Shown piece by piece: positions 24,334 through 32,209 of a DNA stretch of 64,000 nt (its first letter is position 1; each line of letters begins with the position of its first letter). The DNA is taken from positions 868,001-932,000 of the forward strand of contig NZ_RXZI01000001.1 of assembly GCF_021991925.1 (NCBI RefSeq), read 5' to 3'. Under the pieces are notes generated by a model. It did no database searches, had not been told where the DNA came from, and saw only the letters and a program-made list of their open reading frames with translations. The DNA is from Sutcliffiella horikoshii. GTDB taxonomy: Bacteria > Bacillota > Bacilli > Bacillales > Bacillaceae_I. A program made the position numbers and the translations under genes.

Positions 24334-25278
24334 AAAGATAGTTTGAGTAGATTTCAGTGTCTCTTTATACTTCAGTAGATGTTCTGCTGTGGAAATATCA
24401 TGTTCGAACAAAGGGATTTTAATAATTTCTTGTTTTTGAAAAATAGTATGAATCTGCTGTAAATAAGGTCGTTCATTTTTCCTTCTGTTTTCCATAAAAA
24501 CACCATCTGCATGATCTGGAATAACTTTATTTACAAAAATGGTGGATACCTTAATGTCATGCTTATCCAACATGTTAATAGCTTTTTCCGTTTCAAGGAT
24601 GGGTAGTCGTTCTGCGTTCAGTACGAATCCATAACCTGTTTTATGTTGATCAAGCAGAATATCCCTTACTTTTACGAACTTCTGTTTTCTTGCTTGTAAT
24701 TTATCGAAGATCGGATCATCCATCGGCTCTCCATCATTTAACAGCTGAGTATAGTTTTGCTGGACCTTCTTTCTTTTATCCAAAAGCCCACTGATCCAAA
24801 CGTTCATAAGTTCAGGCAATGAAAGCAGCCTGATTGTATGTCCAGTCGGAGCGGTATCGAAAATGATGTGATCATATGCTTCGAATTCTTCTAATACTAT
24901 GGTAGTGATTTTATCAAAGAGAGCGGATTCATCAGCTCCTGGTGAAGCACTGGCAAGGTCTATTTGTCGGTGCACTTCTTCCACCATGGTCGCTTTTACC
25001 AAACCCTTTAAATTGGTTTTAACTTCGTCTATATACCTTTTTGATTCGGTCTGTGGATCAATCTCCAGTAGATGCAGGAATGGACTGACTGGTAATGGTG
25101 TATCTTTGGGCTTAACATGAAAAATGTCCCCAATATTATGGGCAGGATCTGTTGAAACCAAGAGTACTTTTCTTTTGCCTTCTGATAGTAATTGTGCGAT
25201 TGCGGAAGCTGTAGTGGATTTTCCTACTCCTCCTTTACCGCCGATAAACATAATCTTATGGGTTAAAAGCTTACTCAT
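24325..25278 (-). CDS. ArsA/GET3-family ATPase
   Basis: 317 aa P-loop ATPase with deviant Walker A GGKGGVGKST (13-22), switch I STDPAHNIGD (42-51) and switch II FDTAPTGHTIRLLSLPE near 140. ArsA-type proteins drive arsenite pumps, and GET3 relatives target tail-anchored membrane proteins. No arsB or arsR is near. It is the third gene after cstA and the CC-star gene with 11 bases between, so a role in assembling or maturing that carrier is more plausible than arsenic resistance; this is inference. AGGAGGAG precedes the ATG. Confidence 0.9.
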   Translation of the reverse strand: MSKLLTHKIMFIGGKGGVGKSTTASAIAQLLSEGKRKVLLVSTDPAHNIGDIFHVKPKDTPLPVSPFLHLLEIDPQTESKRYIDEVKTNLKGLVKATMVEEVHRQIDLASASPGADESALFDKITTIVLEEFEAYDHIIFDTAPTGHTIRLLSLPELMNVWISGLLDKRKKVQQNYTQLLNDGEPMDDPIFDKLQARKQKFVKVRDILLDQHKTGYGFVLNAERLPILETEKAINMLDKHDIKVSTIFVNKVIPDHADGVFMENRRKNERPYLQQIHTIFQKQEIIKIPLFEHDISTAEHLLKYKETLKSTQTIFNS

Positions 25279-25289
25279 ACAAACTCCTC

Positions 25290-25553
25290 CTAGCAGCAGC
25301 GTATTCCATTAAGCGGTGATTTTTCCATCCCCATTCGGAGATGCCAATCATGGAACCTTTCTATGACAAATGGATATAGCTCCAGGGTGTAGTAAAATGC
25401 TGGATTTGGAAGTCCCAGCATTTCAGAAAAGCAAAGCAGGGTGAATAAGTCCTCTTCCTCCCTCAACTCCCTTGCAATTTCAGTTCTGTGTGGCTGTTGG
25501 AGTATTTCATCGTAGATCTCGATGACCTTCTTGAATTTTTCCAGGATGTCCAT
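25290..25553 (-). CDS. Cory-CC-star family small protein
   Basis: 87 aa helical protein ending in GIRCC, with two cysteines just before the stop, as in the small family known as cory-CC-star. Its core LYPFVIERFHDWHLRMGMEKSP is conserved as I remember the family. The terminal Cys pair could bind a metal or form a disulfide. AAAGGAG lies six bases before the ATG. It sits between cstA and the ArsA-like ATPase with 72 and 11 bases on either side. The molecular function is not described to my knowledge. Confidence 0.72.
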   Translation of the reverse strand: MDILEKFKKVIEIYDEILQQPHRTEIARELREEEDLFTLLCFSEMLGLPNPAFYYTLELYPFVIERFHDWHLRMGMEKSPLNGIRCC

Positions 25554-25625
25554 ATTGGGCTCCTTTCTGCTTTATCGATTAGGAAAGAAAGAGGATGCCG
25601 CAAGTCGCTTCATCCCCTTGGTTTA

Positions 25626-27368
25626 TTACATGGATGGATCTATCGGTGGTTCTTTATCATCCTTAAAGAATACTCTAAAGGCCTCTAAGATGATCCAAAA
25701 TGCGAAGACGAAGATTATTCCACCTAGAATGAATAGGAGCATATTCGCATCTGTTTCCCCGAGTCCTGACCATGTGAACACCACTTGAACAAACATCGCA
25801 TAAAGGGTCATAGAGAAGATGAAAACCATCGGCACGAAAGTATAGAAGAAGTTCCTTCCTTGTTTTTTCAACCATACGGAAATTAACAGTAAGCTGACAC
25901 CCGCCAAAAGCTGATTACTTGTACCGAAAAGTGGCCAGAGCAAGTAACCACCTGAACCAAAGCCATTTGGACCTTTAGGTATCAACACCAACGCAGCACT
26001 AGAAACAACAGCTACCGATGTCGCAACATGCATTTTTGTCAACGGCTTAAAGTTATACTCGCTTCCAATTTCCGCAATGATATAGCGCATTAATCGTAAA
26101 GAAGTATCCAGACTCGTTGCGGCAAAACTGACCACAATTACTGTAACGATCGTTCGGGCAATGTCAGGCGGTATGGCGATACCTGTAGCAAGTTGGGCCG
26201 CCCCATTGATGAAGTTGGACATCCCCCCCAAGCTAGCTGCACCGAAGTCTGAGTACGCGGCCCTGAAATCACCAGCATTTGCAAACAAAGTCGCAACGGC
26301 GATAATGGAGATCAAGGCAAGAACCCCTTCCCCTACAGATCCCAAATAACCGACAAAGCGAGCATCTGTCTCTTTATCCAACTGTTTGGAAGTTGTACCC
26401 GATGCAACAAGTCCATGAAATCCGGAAATGGCCCCACAAGCAATGGTGATGAATAGCAATGGGAACCAGGAGACATCACTTACTTCATTTGTCATAGGGG
26501 CTGTAAGTTCAGGACGCAATACAAGCAATCCTGCATAAAGCATCAATAAACCTACAACCAACTGATGTGAATTGATATAATCACGTGGTTGCAGAAGTTT
26601 CCAAACAGGCAAGGTGGATGCGATATAGCAGTAAATCAGAAGTATCACGATCCAGACAAAGAAGGACATGGATACCCCGTCCAATCCGAAGATTACCGTG
26701 TTATCCGCCCCACCGAAATAACGAACCAAATCGATTTGTAAGAATTGCACCTTACTTGTTAGTACCGCCGTCCCATACATGACAGCGAGTGCAATCAAGG
26801 ATGGCAGCAGCATCTTTGCTTTTCTTTTATAGACGGCATAGCCGATCCAGATTGCAATTGGAATTTCGATGAAGATTGGTAGGACCGCAGCCGGAAATTG
26901 AATGAATAGATTGGAGATAACCCATGCAAACACAGCATTGACCATAAGAACTAATATTAAAATGATAAATAAAAATAGCATCTTAGCACGTTTACCGATC
27001 AAGCGATCAGTCAACGTACCGATAGATTGTCCTTTGTTTCGGACTGAAAGCACCAAAGTTCCGAAATCATGAACACCGGCTGCAAACACCGTACCAAGTA
27101 TGACCCAAAGGAATGCTGGTCCCCATCCCCAGTAAAGTGCAATTGCAGGGCCTAAAATAGGCGATGCACCAGCCACAGAGGAGAAATGATGTCCCCAAAG
27201 GACAACCTTCTTCGTTGGTACAAAATCCACCCCATCATTATACTTATGGGCAGGTGTAACATAATCTGGATCCAGGCGGTAAATCTTTTCTGCGATGAAT
27301 TTGGAATAATAACGATAGCCCAGAGCAAAAACGATAAATCCGACAATTGCCAACCATACAGAATTCAC
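25626..27368 (-). CDS. cstA: CstA carbon starvation carrier
   Basis: 580 aa integral membrane protein with about 16 hydrophobic segments. CstA family marks: TPAHKYNDGVDFVP (40-53), VVLWGHHFSSVAGASPILGP (56-75) and GFHGLVASGTTSKQLDKE in the middle. Family members take up peptides or pyruvate when preferred carbon is scarce. The start is GTG at 27368 after GAGG. A cre box covers the likely -35 region 60 bases upstream, so CcpA repression is expected. First gene of a three-gene operon with the CC-star protein and the ArsA-like ATPase. Confidence 0.95.
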   Translation of the reverse strand: MNSVWLAIVGFIVFALGYRYYSKFIAEKIYRLDPDYVTPAHKYNDGVDFVPTKKVVLWGHHFSSVAGASPILGPAIALYWGWGPAFLWVILGTVFAAGVHDFGTLVLSVRNKGQSIGTLTDRLIGKRAKMLFLFIILILVLMVNAVFAWVISNLFIQFPAAVLPIFIEIPIAIWIGYAVYKRKAKMLLPSLIALAVMYGTAVLTSKVQFLQIDLVRYFGGADNTVIFGLDGVSMSFFVWIVILLIYCYIASTLPVWKLLQPRDYINSHQLVVGLLMLYAGLLVLRPELTAPMTNEVSDVSWFPLLFITIACGAISGFHGLVASGTTSKQLDKETDARFVGYLGSVGEGVLALISIIAVATLFANAGDFRAAYSDFGAASLGGMSNFINGAAQLATGIAIPPDIARTIVTVIVVSFAATSLDTSLRLMRYIIAEIGSEYNFKPLTKMHVATSVAVVSSAALVLIPKGPNGFGSGGYLLWPLFGTSNQLLAGVSLLLISVWLKKQGRNFFYTFVPMVFIFSMTLYAMFVQVVFTWSGLGETDANMLLFILGGIIFVFAFWIILEAFRVFFKDDKEPPIDPSM

Positions 27369-27420
27369 CCTAATTCCTCCCTCTTTCTATATATGTATAC
27401 AAGAAAAGATTACTAATCTG

Positions 27421-27436
27421 TGAAAGCGTTGTCAAT
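27421..27436 (-). promoter_or_regulatory. cre box overlapping the -35 region of cstA
   Basis: TGAAAGCGTTGTCA (27421-27434) fits TGWAANCGNTNWCA fully. Read on the minus strand the site overlaps TTGACA (27436-27431), a consensus -35 for cstA; a poor -10 (TAATCT) lies 17 bases on. Confidence 0.82.
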
Positions 27437-27552
27437 ATAGAATTCAGAAAATTCATACTAAATACACTCTAGCTTTAGGAGTAGGTAGTAAAATGGGTGA
27501 AAAGTAATGATTGTCAGATCTTCTCTAATGGTGTCGTATGTACTAGTTTATA

Positions 27553-27581
27553 TTGAATATTCCGACAAATAGACTTATAAT
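27553..27581 (+). promoter_or_regulatory. Sigma-A-like promoter for a short plus-strand transcript
   Basis: TTGAAT (27553-27558), a 17-base spacer and TATAAT (27576-27581). It points away from cstA into the short ORF at 27638 and then toward the 3' end of the helicase gene. Confidence 0.5.
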
Positions 27582-27637
27582 GTGGAAGATTCATGTAAAT
27601 ATATATGAATACATAACCAATCAAGGGGGATTTTTTG

Positions 27638-27682
27638 TTGAAGCATATGTCATTTTTGTTTAAAAAAGAGGTGCTCCTATAG
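27638..27682 (+). CDS. Possible 14-residue peptide
   Basis: TTG start preceded by AAGGGGGA at seven bases and, about 55 bases before that, a TTGAAT/TATAAT promoter. It encodes a short hydrophobic then basic peptide (MKHMSFLFKKEVLL). Its last codons lie in the hairpin that ends the convergent helicase gene. The rest of 27369-27704 holds the cstA control region. Tentative: promoter and binding site are good, but the length gives no coding statistics. Confidence 0.3.
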   Translation: MKHMSFLFKKEVLL

Positions 27683-27688
27683 CACCTC
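27662..27688 (-). terminator. Terminator of the SUV3-like helicase gene
   Basis: Stem GAGGTGCT (27668-27675) with AGCACCTC (27681-27688) and A run 27662-27667 for the minus strand. Confidence 0.85.
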
Positions 27689-27704
27689 CTTACATAATAA
27701 GCTT

Positions 27705-30293
27705 CTAAAATGGTCGCTTGATATTAAAGTTCTTATGCTTTTTCCGTAGTTTCGAAAAGTGACAGGCATCACACACTGCATATTTAAAATCAGAATCCAG
27801 TCTCTTCCCACATTTCTTGCATTGTTTGGTCAGCGTCTTCACGTCCGTTTGCAGACGTTCATGCACCTCGTCACTAAAAGATTCCCTCACTCTTTCCCAA
27901 TACGCCGCTTCCGTTCTTCTGTCCAATCTATATAAGAAGAGCAAATGAAGCCCGATTGACTTATATGATAGCTCCACATTCTCCAGGCTATCCTTATTCA
28001 TGAACGGTTCGGGCAATTCATCCCTTGTTACGATAGCTTCCATAGTTTGCTTCCATTGGTTAACGAGTGTTTGCTCTTTTGTAGAAAATGGAAGATGTAA
28101 AAAACCATACAGATCATTGACTGTTACCCTAGCTTCAATCATGGTGTCCTCGATCGTTTCATACAGAATCTGTTCTTCATGTAGAGAGGCCTTCTCTGTA
28201 CCTGCAGGACTCTCGAACTTTTCCCACAGGTCAAAGAATACACCTAGTTTGTTGGAATACTTCTGAAACCGTTCCAATATAGAACTAGTTGGGGCAATCG
28301 CAAAGGTATGTACTTGACGATCTTTCCCACCTAAAAGTCTTTCCATTGCTTTTATGTCTCCCGTAAATGCCACTTTTCCGACATCATACATACCTTTGCG
28401 GCCTGCCCTACCAGCAATTTGTTTCACTTCCTGTGAAGTTAAACGTCTCCTGCGAGTGCCATCAAACTTTTCATTTTGCAAGAAGACCACTCTTCTAATT
28501 GGTAAATTCAATCCCATTCCAATTGCATCTGTAGCAACAATCACAGTTGTTTCCCCATCGAGAAAGCGTTGCATTTGCTTCTTTCTTGTTTCAGGAGGCA
28601 TACTTCCATAAATCATGCTGACTTGGTGGCCATTATTTTGAAGTACGGATGCCGTCTCTAGGACCCTTTTGCGCGAGAAGCATACAAGAGCATCGCCTCT
28701 TTTTGTATCCGATAGAGTAAACGGCCGATTCTCTACTTGTAGAGGTGTGTCCCTTGTATACTCGTTAATCTCTATAGCGGCATCGCCAAGAAGCTGCAAA
28801 ACCATTTCCTTCATACTGAAGCTACCCACAATGTGCACTTCATCCGCATTAGCCTTTGTAATGGCTTTATACCAGGAAAAGCCCCTGTCCTTATCTGCAA
28901 TCATTTGAGCCTCATCAATCACAATTACTTCATAGAATTCTTTTTCATAAAACATTTCAACCGTACTAGAGAAATGGGAGGCACCTGGTGACAGCTTCTC
29001 TTCTTCCCCTGTTTTAAGGGAGCATGGAACTCCATCGGAATTTAAGGTATCGTAAACCTCCAAGGCCAATAGTCTCAATGGAGCAAGATAAAGGCCGCTT
29101 TTTGCTTCTTTCATTCTTTGTAAGGCCTGAAAAGTCTTTCCTGTGTTTGTTTCCCCTATATGTATAACGTATCTTGTACTCCTACCATTGGAGGGAATAT
29201 ACTCCCTTCCAAAGATATCCTCTAGCATCCTCTCTTCTTCTTCTTGCTTTCTTTGAATTTCTGCCAGAATCTCTTCTTCTTTACGTTTACGGTCATTGAT
29301 ATCCCTTTTTAAATATTTCTCATGAACTTCTAAGTTGAAAGGTTGTTCTGCAAGTTCAAGGAGGTCTGTAACAAATTCTCCTTGTAGTTGTTCCATATAG
29401 TTATTGACCAATAAATAGAAAGAATTTGCAAGAAGTTTTCTTAGCTTAGATACCGTGAATTCTTCCGTTGTGACGGTTGAATACTCAGATAACATCTCGC
29501 TAGGTAGGTCTTTCATTATGAGCCCCGGGAGAAACCCGAACAGGTAATCCGTTATTCTTTTTTCATAGAAAAAATAATACGTTTCATACTCCAAGTACTC
29601 TTCATAATAATCAAAACTCTGATGGACAGCACCTGTCAGCTCACTAAAGAAATCCTTCATCGTATGATAGTCATAAGCATTCATAGGTCCAGCCTCTTTT
29701 AACACATCTTCCCTTCTATAGGAATCTGTTTCCTCAAACTTTGGGTTATTTTGTAGGTCCTCTTTTACCTTCTTGGCAACAAAGTGTCTGACATATAAAA
29801 AATAGTTGGATTGATTTTCTTCCACTATCTTATGAGCAGCCTGATCAACCGTATCAGTAATAGCATCCATTCGTAGTTGCAGGCGTTTTTCTTCCATTCT
29901 TTTTTGGAAATGCTCACGGGCCTCTACGTACTTTTGTTCCCAAACAGATGGATTCGTATTGGGGGAATTCTGTAACCACTCCACGGCATCAAAAGGTTCA
30001 TATTCCCTCATTTCGTTTTTGAATAGTTGGTTGATAATTTTCTTGTCTATCCCTTCTACTTCAAAGCCTCGTGCACTCAATATCTGTTTTTTCTCTTTTC
30101 GGGGAACATCATTTGTCACCTTATTTAGCCACACATTGTACCAAATTTGTTCCACGTAATGCTTTCGATCTTCCATATATTCTACAAAGGTTGGCAAATC
30201 CTCTTTCGTTTCAAAATACTGCTGTATATCTTCCTCAATTTTAAATTTTGTTCGATCCAAGGATGTGTAGTGAATAATAGTCAATTTGTCCAT
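27705..30293 (-). CDS. SUV3-like DExH helicase with C-terminal zinc motif
   Basis: 862 aa. A 370-residue helical N-terminal region has no clear match. The helicase core has Walker A HIGETNTGKT (378-387), DEAQ (460-463), SF2 motif VATDAIGMGLNLPIRRV and QIAGRAGR (625-632), the pattern of the SUV3 RNA helicases of mitochondria and some bacteria. The C-terminus has CKKCGKRLDSDFKYAVCDAC, a four-Cys zinc ribbon. Likely an RNA helicase in degradation or turnover; no nuclease gene is beside it. ATG at 30293 and a terminator after the stop make it a single unit. Confidence 0.85.
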   Translation of the reverse strand: MDKLTIIHYTSLDRTKFKIEEDIQQYFETKEDLPTFVEYMEDRKHYVEQIWYNVWLNKVTNDVPRKEKKQILSARGFEVEGIDKKIINQLFKNEMREYEPFDAVEWLQNSPNTNPSVWEQKYVEAREHFQKRMEEKRLQLRMDAITDTVDQAAHKIVEENQSNYFLYVRHFVAKKVKEDLQNNPKFEETDSYRREDVLKEAGPMNAYDYHTMKDFFSELTGAVHQSFDYYEEYLEYETYYFFYEKRITDYLFGFLPGLIMKDLPSEMLSEYSTVTTEEFTVSKLRKLLANSFYLLVNNYMEQLQGEFVTDLLELAEQPFNLEVHEKYLKRDINDRKRKEEEILAEIQRKQEEEERMLEDIFGREYIPSNGRSTRYVIHIGETNTGKTFQALQRMKEAKSGLYLAPLRLLALEVYDTLNSDGVPCSLKTGEEEKLSPGASHFSSTVEMFYEKEFYEVIVIDEAQMIADKDRGFSWYKAITKANADEVHIVGSFSMKEMVLQLLGDAAIEINEYTRDTPLQVENRPFTLSDTKRGDALVCFSRKRVLETASVLQNNGHQVSMIYGSMPPETRKKQMQRFLDGETTVIVATDAIGMGLNLPIRRVVFLQNEKFDGTRRRRLTSQEVKQIAGRAGRKGMYDVGKVAFTGDIKAMERLLGGKDRQVHTFAIAPTSSILERFQKYSNKLGVFFDLWEKFESPAGTEKASLHEEQILYETIEDTMIEARVTVNDLYGFLHLPFSTKEQTLVNQWKQTMEAIVTRDELPEPFMNKDSLENVELSYKSIGLHLLFLYRLDRRTEAAYWERVRESFSDEVHERLQTDVKTLTKQCKKCGKRLDSDFKYAVCDACHFSKLRKKHKNFNIKRPF

Positions 30294-30342
30294 GATGAAG
30301 TCTCCTTTATAAATGTGTGTTTAGAGACTTTAGATGTTAGTT

Positions 30343-31116
30343 TTAATCTGAGTCTAAAAGCTCTAGTATTTGCTTCGCTGGTATAGCAAGTCCCTTATTT
30401 TCCTTCGTTGTTGCATATACCACCCCCACCACTACACCGTCCTCCGTAATGACAGGGCTCCCACTGTTACCGGAATGAACAGGAACATCAATGATTAAAA
30501 CTTCCGAACGTAGAGAGGAACGAACCATTTCACCTGTAGTACCTTCATTTACAACGAAAGTATGTGCGAGTGGATTTCCAATAATATAAATAGGTAGATT
30601 TGCTTCCACCAATTTATCACTTAACGGAAGTGAGGAGAGATTTTCTTCACGTCCAACAATCTTTAACAATGCGATATCATTATCAGGATTTACCATAGAT
30701 ATCTCTGCTGAGTATGTTTCTCCAGTGGAAAAGGAAATCTGGATTAGCTCCATTTTATCAACAACATGAAAATTTGTAACAATTATGCCTTCAGGGTCAA
30801 TCACAAACCCTGTACCTTTCCTACCATTTCCATTAATGGTTACGATAGCTTCCTTCCATGATTGTATATCACTATCTTTTGATAATTCATTGGATTTTAA
30901 CAAAAATTGTATAGAGGGGATATTCACAATACGGGGAAAGATGCCCCATATATTCACTAATAAAGCTAATATGATAAAAAATGTTATGTACTTGATTGTC
31001 TTTTGTCGTTGTTGTTTTTTCTTTGCTTTCGCTTCTATTTCTTCTTCGGTTATTTGGAAATCCTCCAACGAAGGCTCCTCAAACTCCTCTAATTCTTCCA
31101 TCTCGTCCTTTTTCAA
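30343..31116 (-). CDS. Membrane-anchored trypsin-like serine protease
   Basis: 257 aa. An acidic, coiled N-terminus of about 40 residues is followed by one TM helix (about 42-58), placing the protease outside. Catalytic residues are His117 (TNFHVVD), Asp147 (NPDNDIALLK) and Ser218 (SGNSGSPV), the HtrA/S1C arrangement. No PDZ domain is present, so it is shorter than HtrA. TTG at 31116 has GAGGTGGAG just upstream; the ATG at 31161 has no binding site. Likely surface protein quality control or processing. Confidence 0.85.
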   Translation of the reverse strand: MKKDEMEELEEFEEPSLEDFQITEEEIEAKAKKKQQRQKTIKYITFFIILALLVNIWGIFPRIVNIPSIQFLLKSNELSKDSDIQSWKEAIVTINGNGRKGTGFVIDPEGIIVTNFHVVDKMELIQISFSTGETYSAEISMVNPDNDIALLKIVGREENLSSLPLSDKLVEANLPIYIIGNPLAHTFVVNEGTTGEMVRSSLRSEVLIIDVPVHSGNSGSPVITEDGVVVGVVYATTKENKGLAIPAKQILELLDSD

Positions 31117-31232
31117 AGCTCCACCTCTTATCTCAACTTGGTGTTTCATGAAACATATCATAAGAATATTCCCTTGTCACGGTTTGTATCTCAGATTTTT
31201 AAAACAGAGTAAATAATAGGAAAAAATAGTTG

Positions 31233-31294
31233 TTGACAATTTATCATACCGAGCATATAATTTATCTTGAAGTTATAAATCTTGAATTAAAGAT
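31233..31294 (+). promoter_or_regulatory. yceI promoter with overlapping palindrome
   Basis: Perfect TTGACA (31233-31238), 17 bases, perfect TATAAT (31256-31261). Downstream lies ATCTTGAATTAAAGAT (31279-31294), an inverted repeat, with an extra ATCTTGAA half-site at 31264. The half-site is the same as in the dioxygenase operator at 9.74 kb, so one MarR-family repressor may bind both. Confidence 0.75.
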
Positions 31295-31329
31295 ATTTTA
31301 TTAAAAGGGAATTTAGGAGGAATATTATT

Positions 31330-31860
31330 ATGGCTAAAACAGTATGGAATGTAGACAAATCCCACAGCACAGTGGACTTTTCTGTGAAGCACATGATGTT
31401 CGCTACAGTTAAAGGCGGATTTCATGAATATGATGCAACAATCGTTGCAGATCCAACAGATTTAACAACAGCTGATATTGAATTTACAGTGGATGTTGCA
31501 AGTATCGATACACGTAGCAGTGACCGTGATGCTCACCTTCGCTCTGCTGATTTCTTTGATGTAGATAATCATCCAAAAATGACGTTCAAAGCGACAACCA
31601 TTGAAAAAACAGACGATAACGAATATAACGTAACAGGAGATCTTACTCTACGTGGTACCACAAAATCAGAAACATTCTCCGTTGTATTTGAAGGAACTGG
31701 TCAAGATCCTTGGGGAAATGAAAAAGCAGGTTTTGCAGTTGAAGGAAAACTTAAGCGAAGTGACTATGGCTTAACATGGAATGCTCCACTTGAAGCTGGC
31801 GGCGTGCTGGTTGGAGATCAGATTAAAATTGCATTGCAACTTCAAGCTGCTAAAGGTTAA
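31330..31860 (+). CDS. YceI-family lipocalin-like protein
   Basis: 176 aa, no signal peptide, so cytoplasmic unlike the periplasmic E. coli YceI. An antiparallel barrel typical of YceI is suggested by WNVDKSHSTVDFSVKHMM (6-23), RDAHLRSADFFDVDNHPKM (66-84) and a C-terminal IKIALQLQA strand. The family binds isoprenoid quinones or other apolar ligands. AGGAGG lies before the ATG. The promoter is a consensus sigma-A one with an ATCTTGAATT palindrome, which links the gene to quinone-type stress in this genome. Confidence 0.92.
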   Translation: MAKTVWNVDKSHSTVDFSVKHMMFATVKGGFHEYDATIVADPTDLTTADIEFTVDVASIDTRSSDRDAHLRSADFFDVDNHPKMTFKATTIEKTDDNEYNVTGDLTLRGTTKSETFSVVFEGTGQDPWGNEKAGFAVEGKLKRSDYGLTWNAPLEAGGVLVGDQIKIALQLQAAKG

Positions 31861-31877
31861 GGACTATCTAGAAAAAT

Positions 31878-31913
31878 AAAGGGAATTGTCGCATTGGCAA
31901 TTCCCTATTTTTT
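31878..31913. terminator. Bidirectional terminator between yceI and the DUF1871 gene
   Basis: Perfect 9-bp stem AGGGAATTG (31880-31888) with CAATTCCCT (31898-31906). A T run on the plus strand and an A-rich left side serve both convergent genes. Confidence 0.88.
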
Positions 31914-32190
31914 ATTTATTCACTTCTTCCCAAATTAATACCGCAACTTGCAAGCATGTTATGGAGGAAAAATCAGTTGAAAAAGAATAATCCATATACT
32001 GTTTAATCTGTTCAGCAAATTCGTCTACCGTGTTAACTTGTTGTAATGCATCTACCATTTTTTCTATCTCTTGTTGGTACCTGTCTTCCCCGGCTCCCAT
32101 TGCAAGCAGATCCATCGGGTCCCATTCATTAACAATCTTGGTGACGATTTCTTTTTTCCTTTGCTTGGATACACTGATATAACCCTCCAT
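31912..32190 (-). CDS. DUF1871 family protein
   Basis: 92 aa all-helical protein, recognisable by KIVNEWDPMDLLAMGAGEDRYQQEI and the spacing to a final VAVLIWEEVNK. Function unknown. ATG at 32190 has AGGTG six bases upstream; a TTG at 32208 is an alternative. It begins 19 bases after the PBP3-like gene and is probably cotranscribed with it. Confidence 0.75.
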   Translation of the reverse strand: MEGYISVSKQRKKEIVTKIVNEWDPMDLLAMGAGEDRYQQEIEKMVDALQQVNTVDEFAEQIKQYMDYSFSTDFSSITCLQVAVLIWEEVNK

Positions 32191-32209
32191 CAATAACACC
32201 TGCCCCAAT

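Noticed and set aside
24325-25278. ArsA-like ATPase as arsenic resistance
   Set aside because: No arsB, arsR, arsD or arsC nearby and the gene is coupled to cstA.
30785-31216. 143-aa plus-strand ORF opposite the serine protease
   Set aside because: Shadow of the protease frame, no good start and no family.
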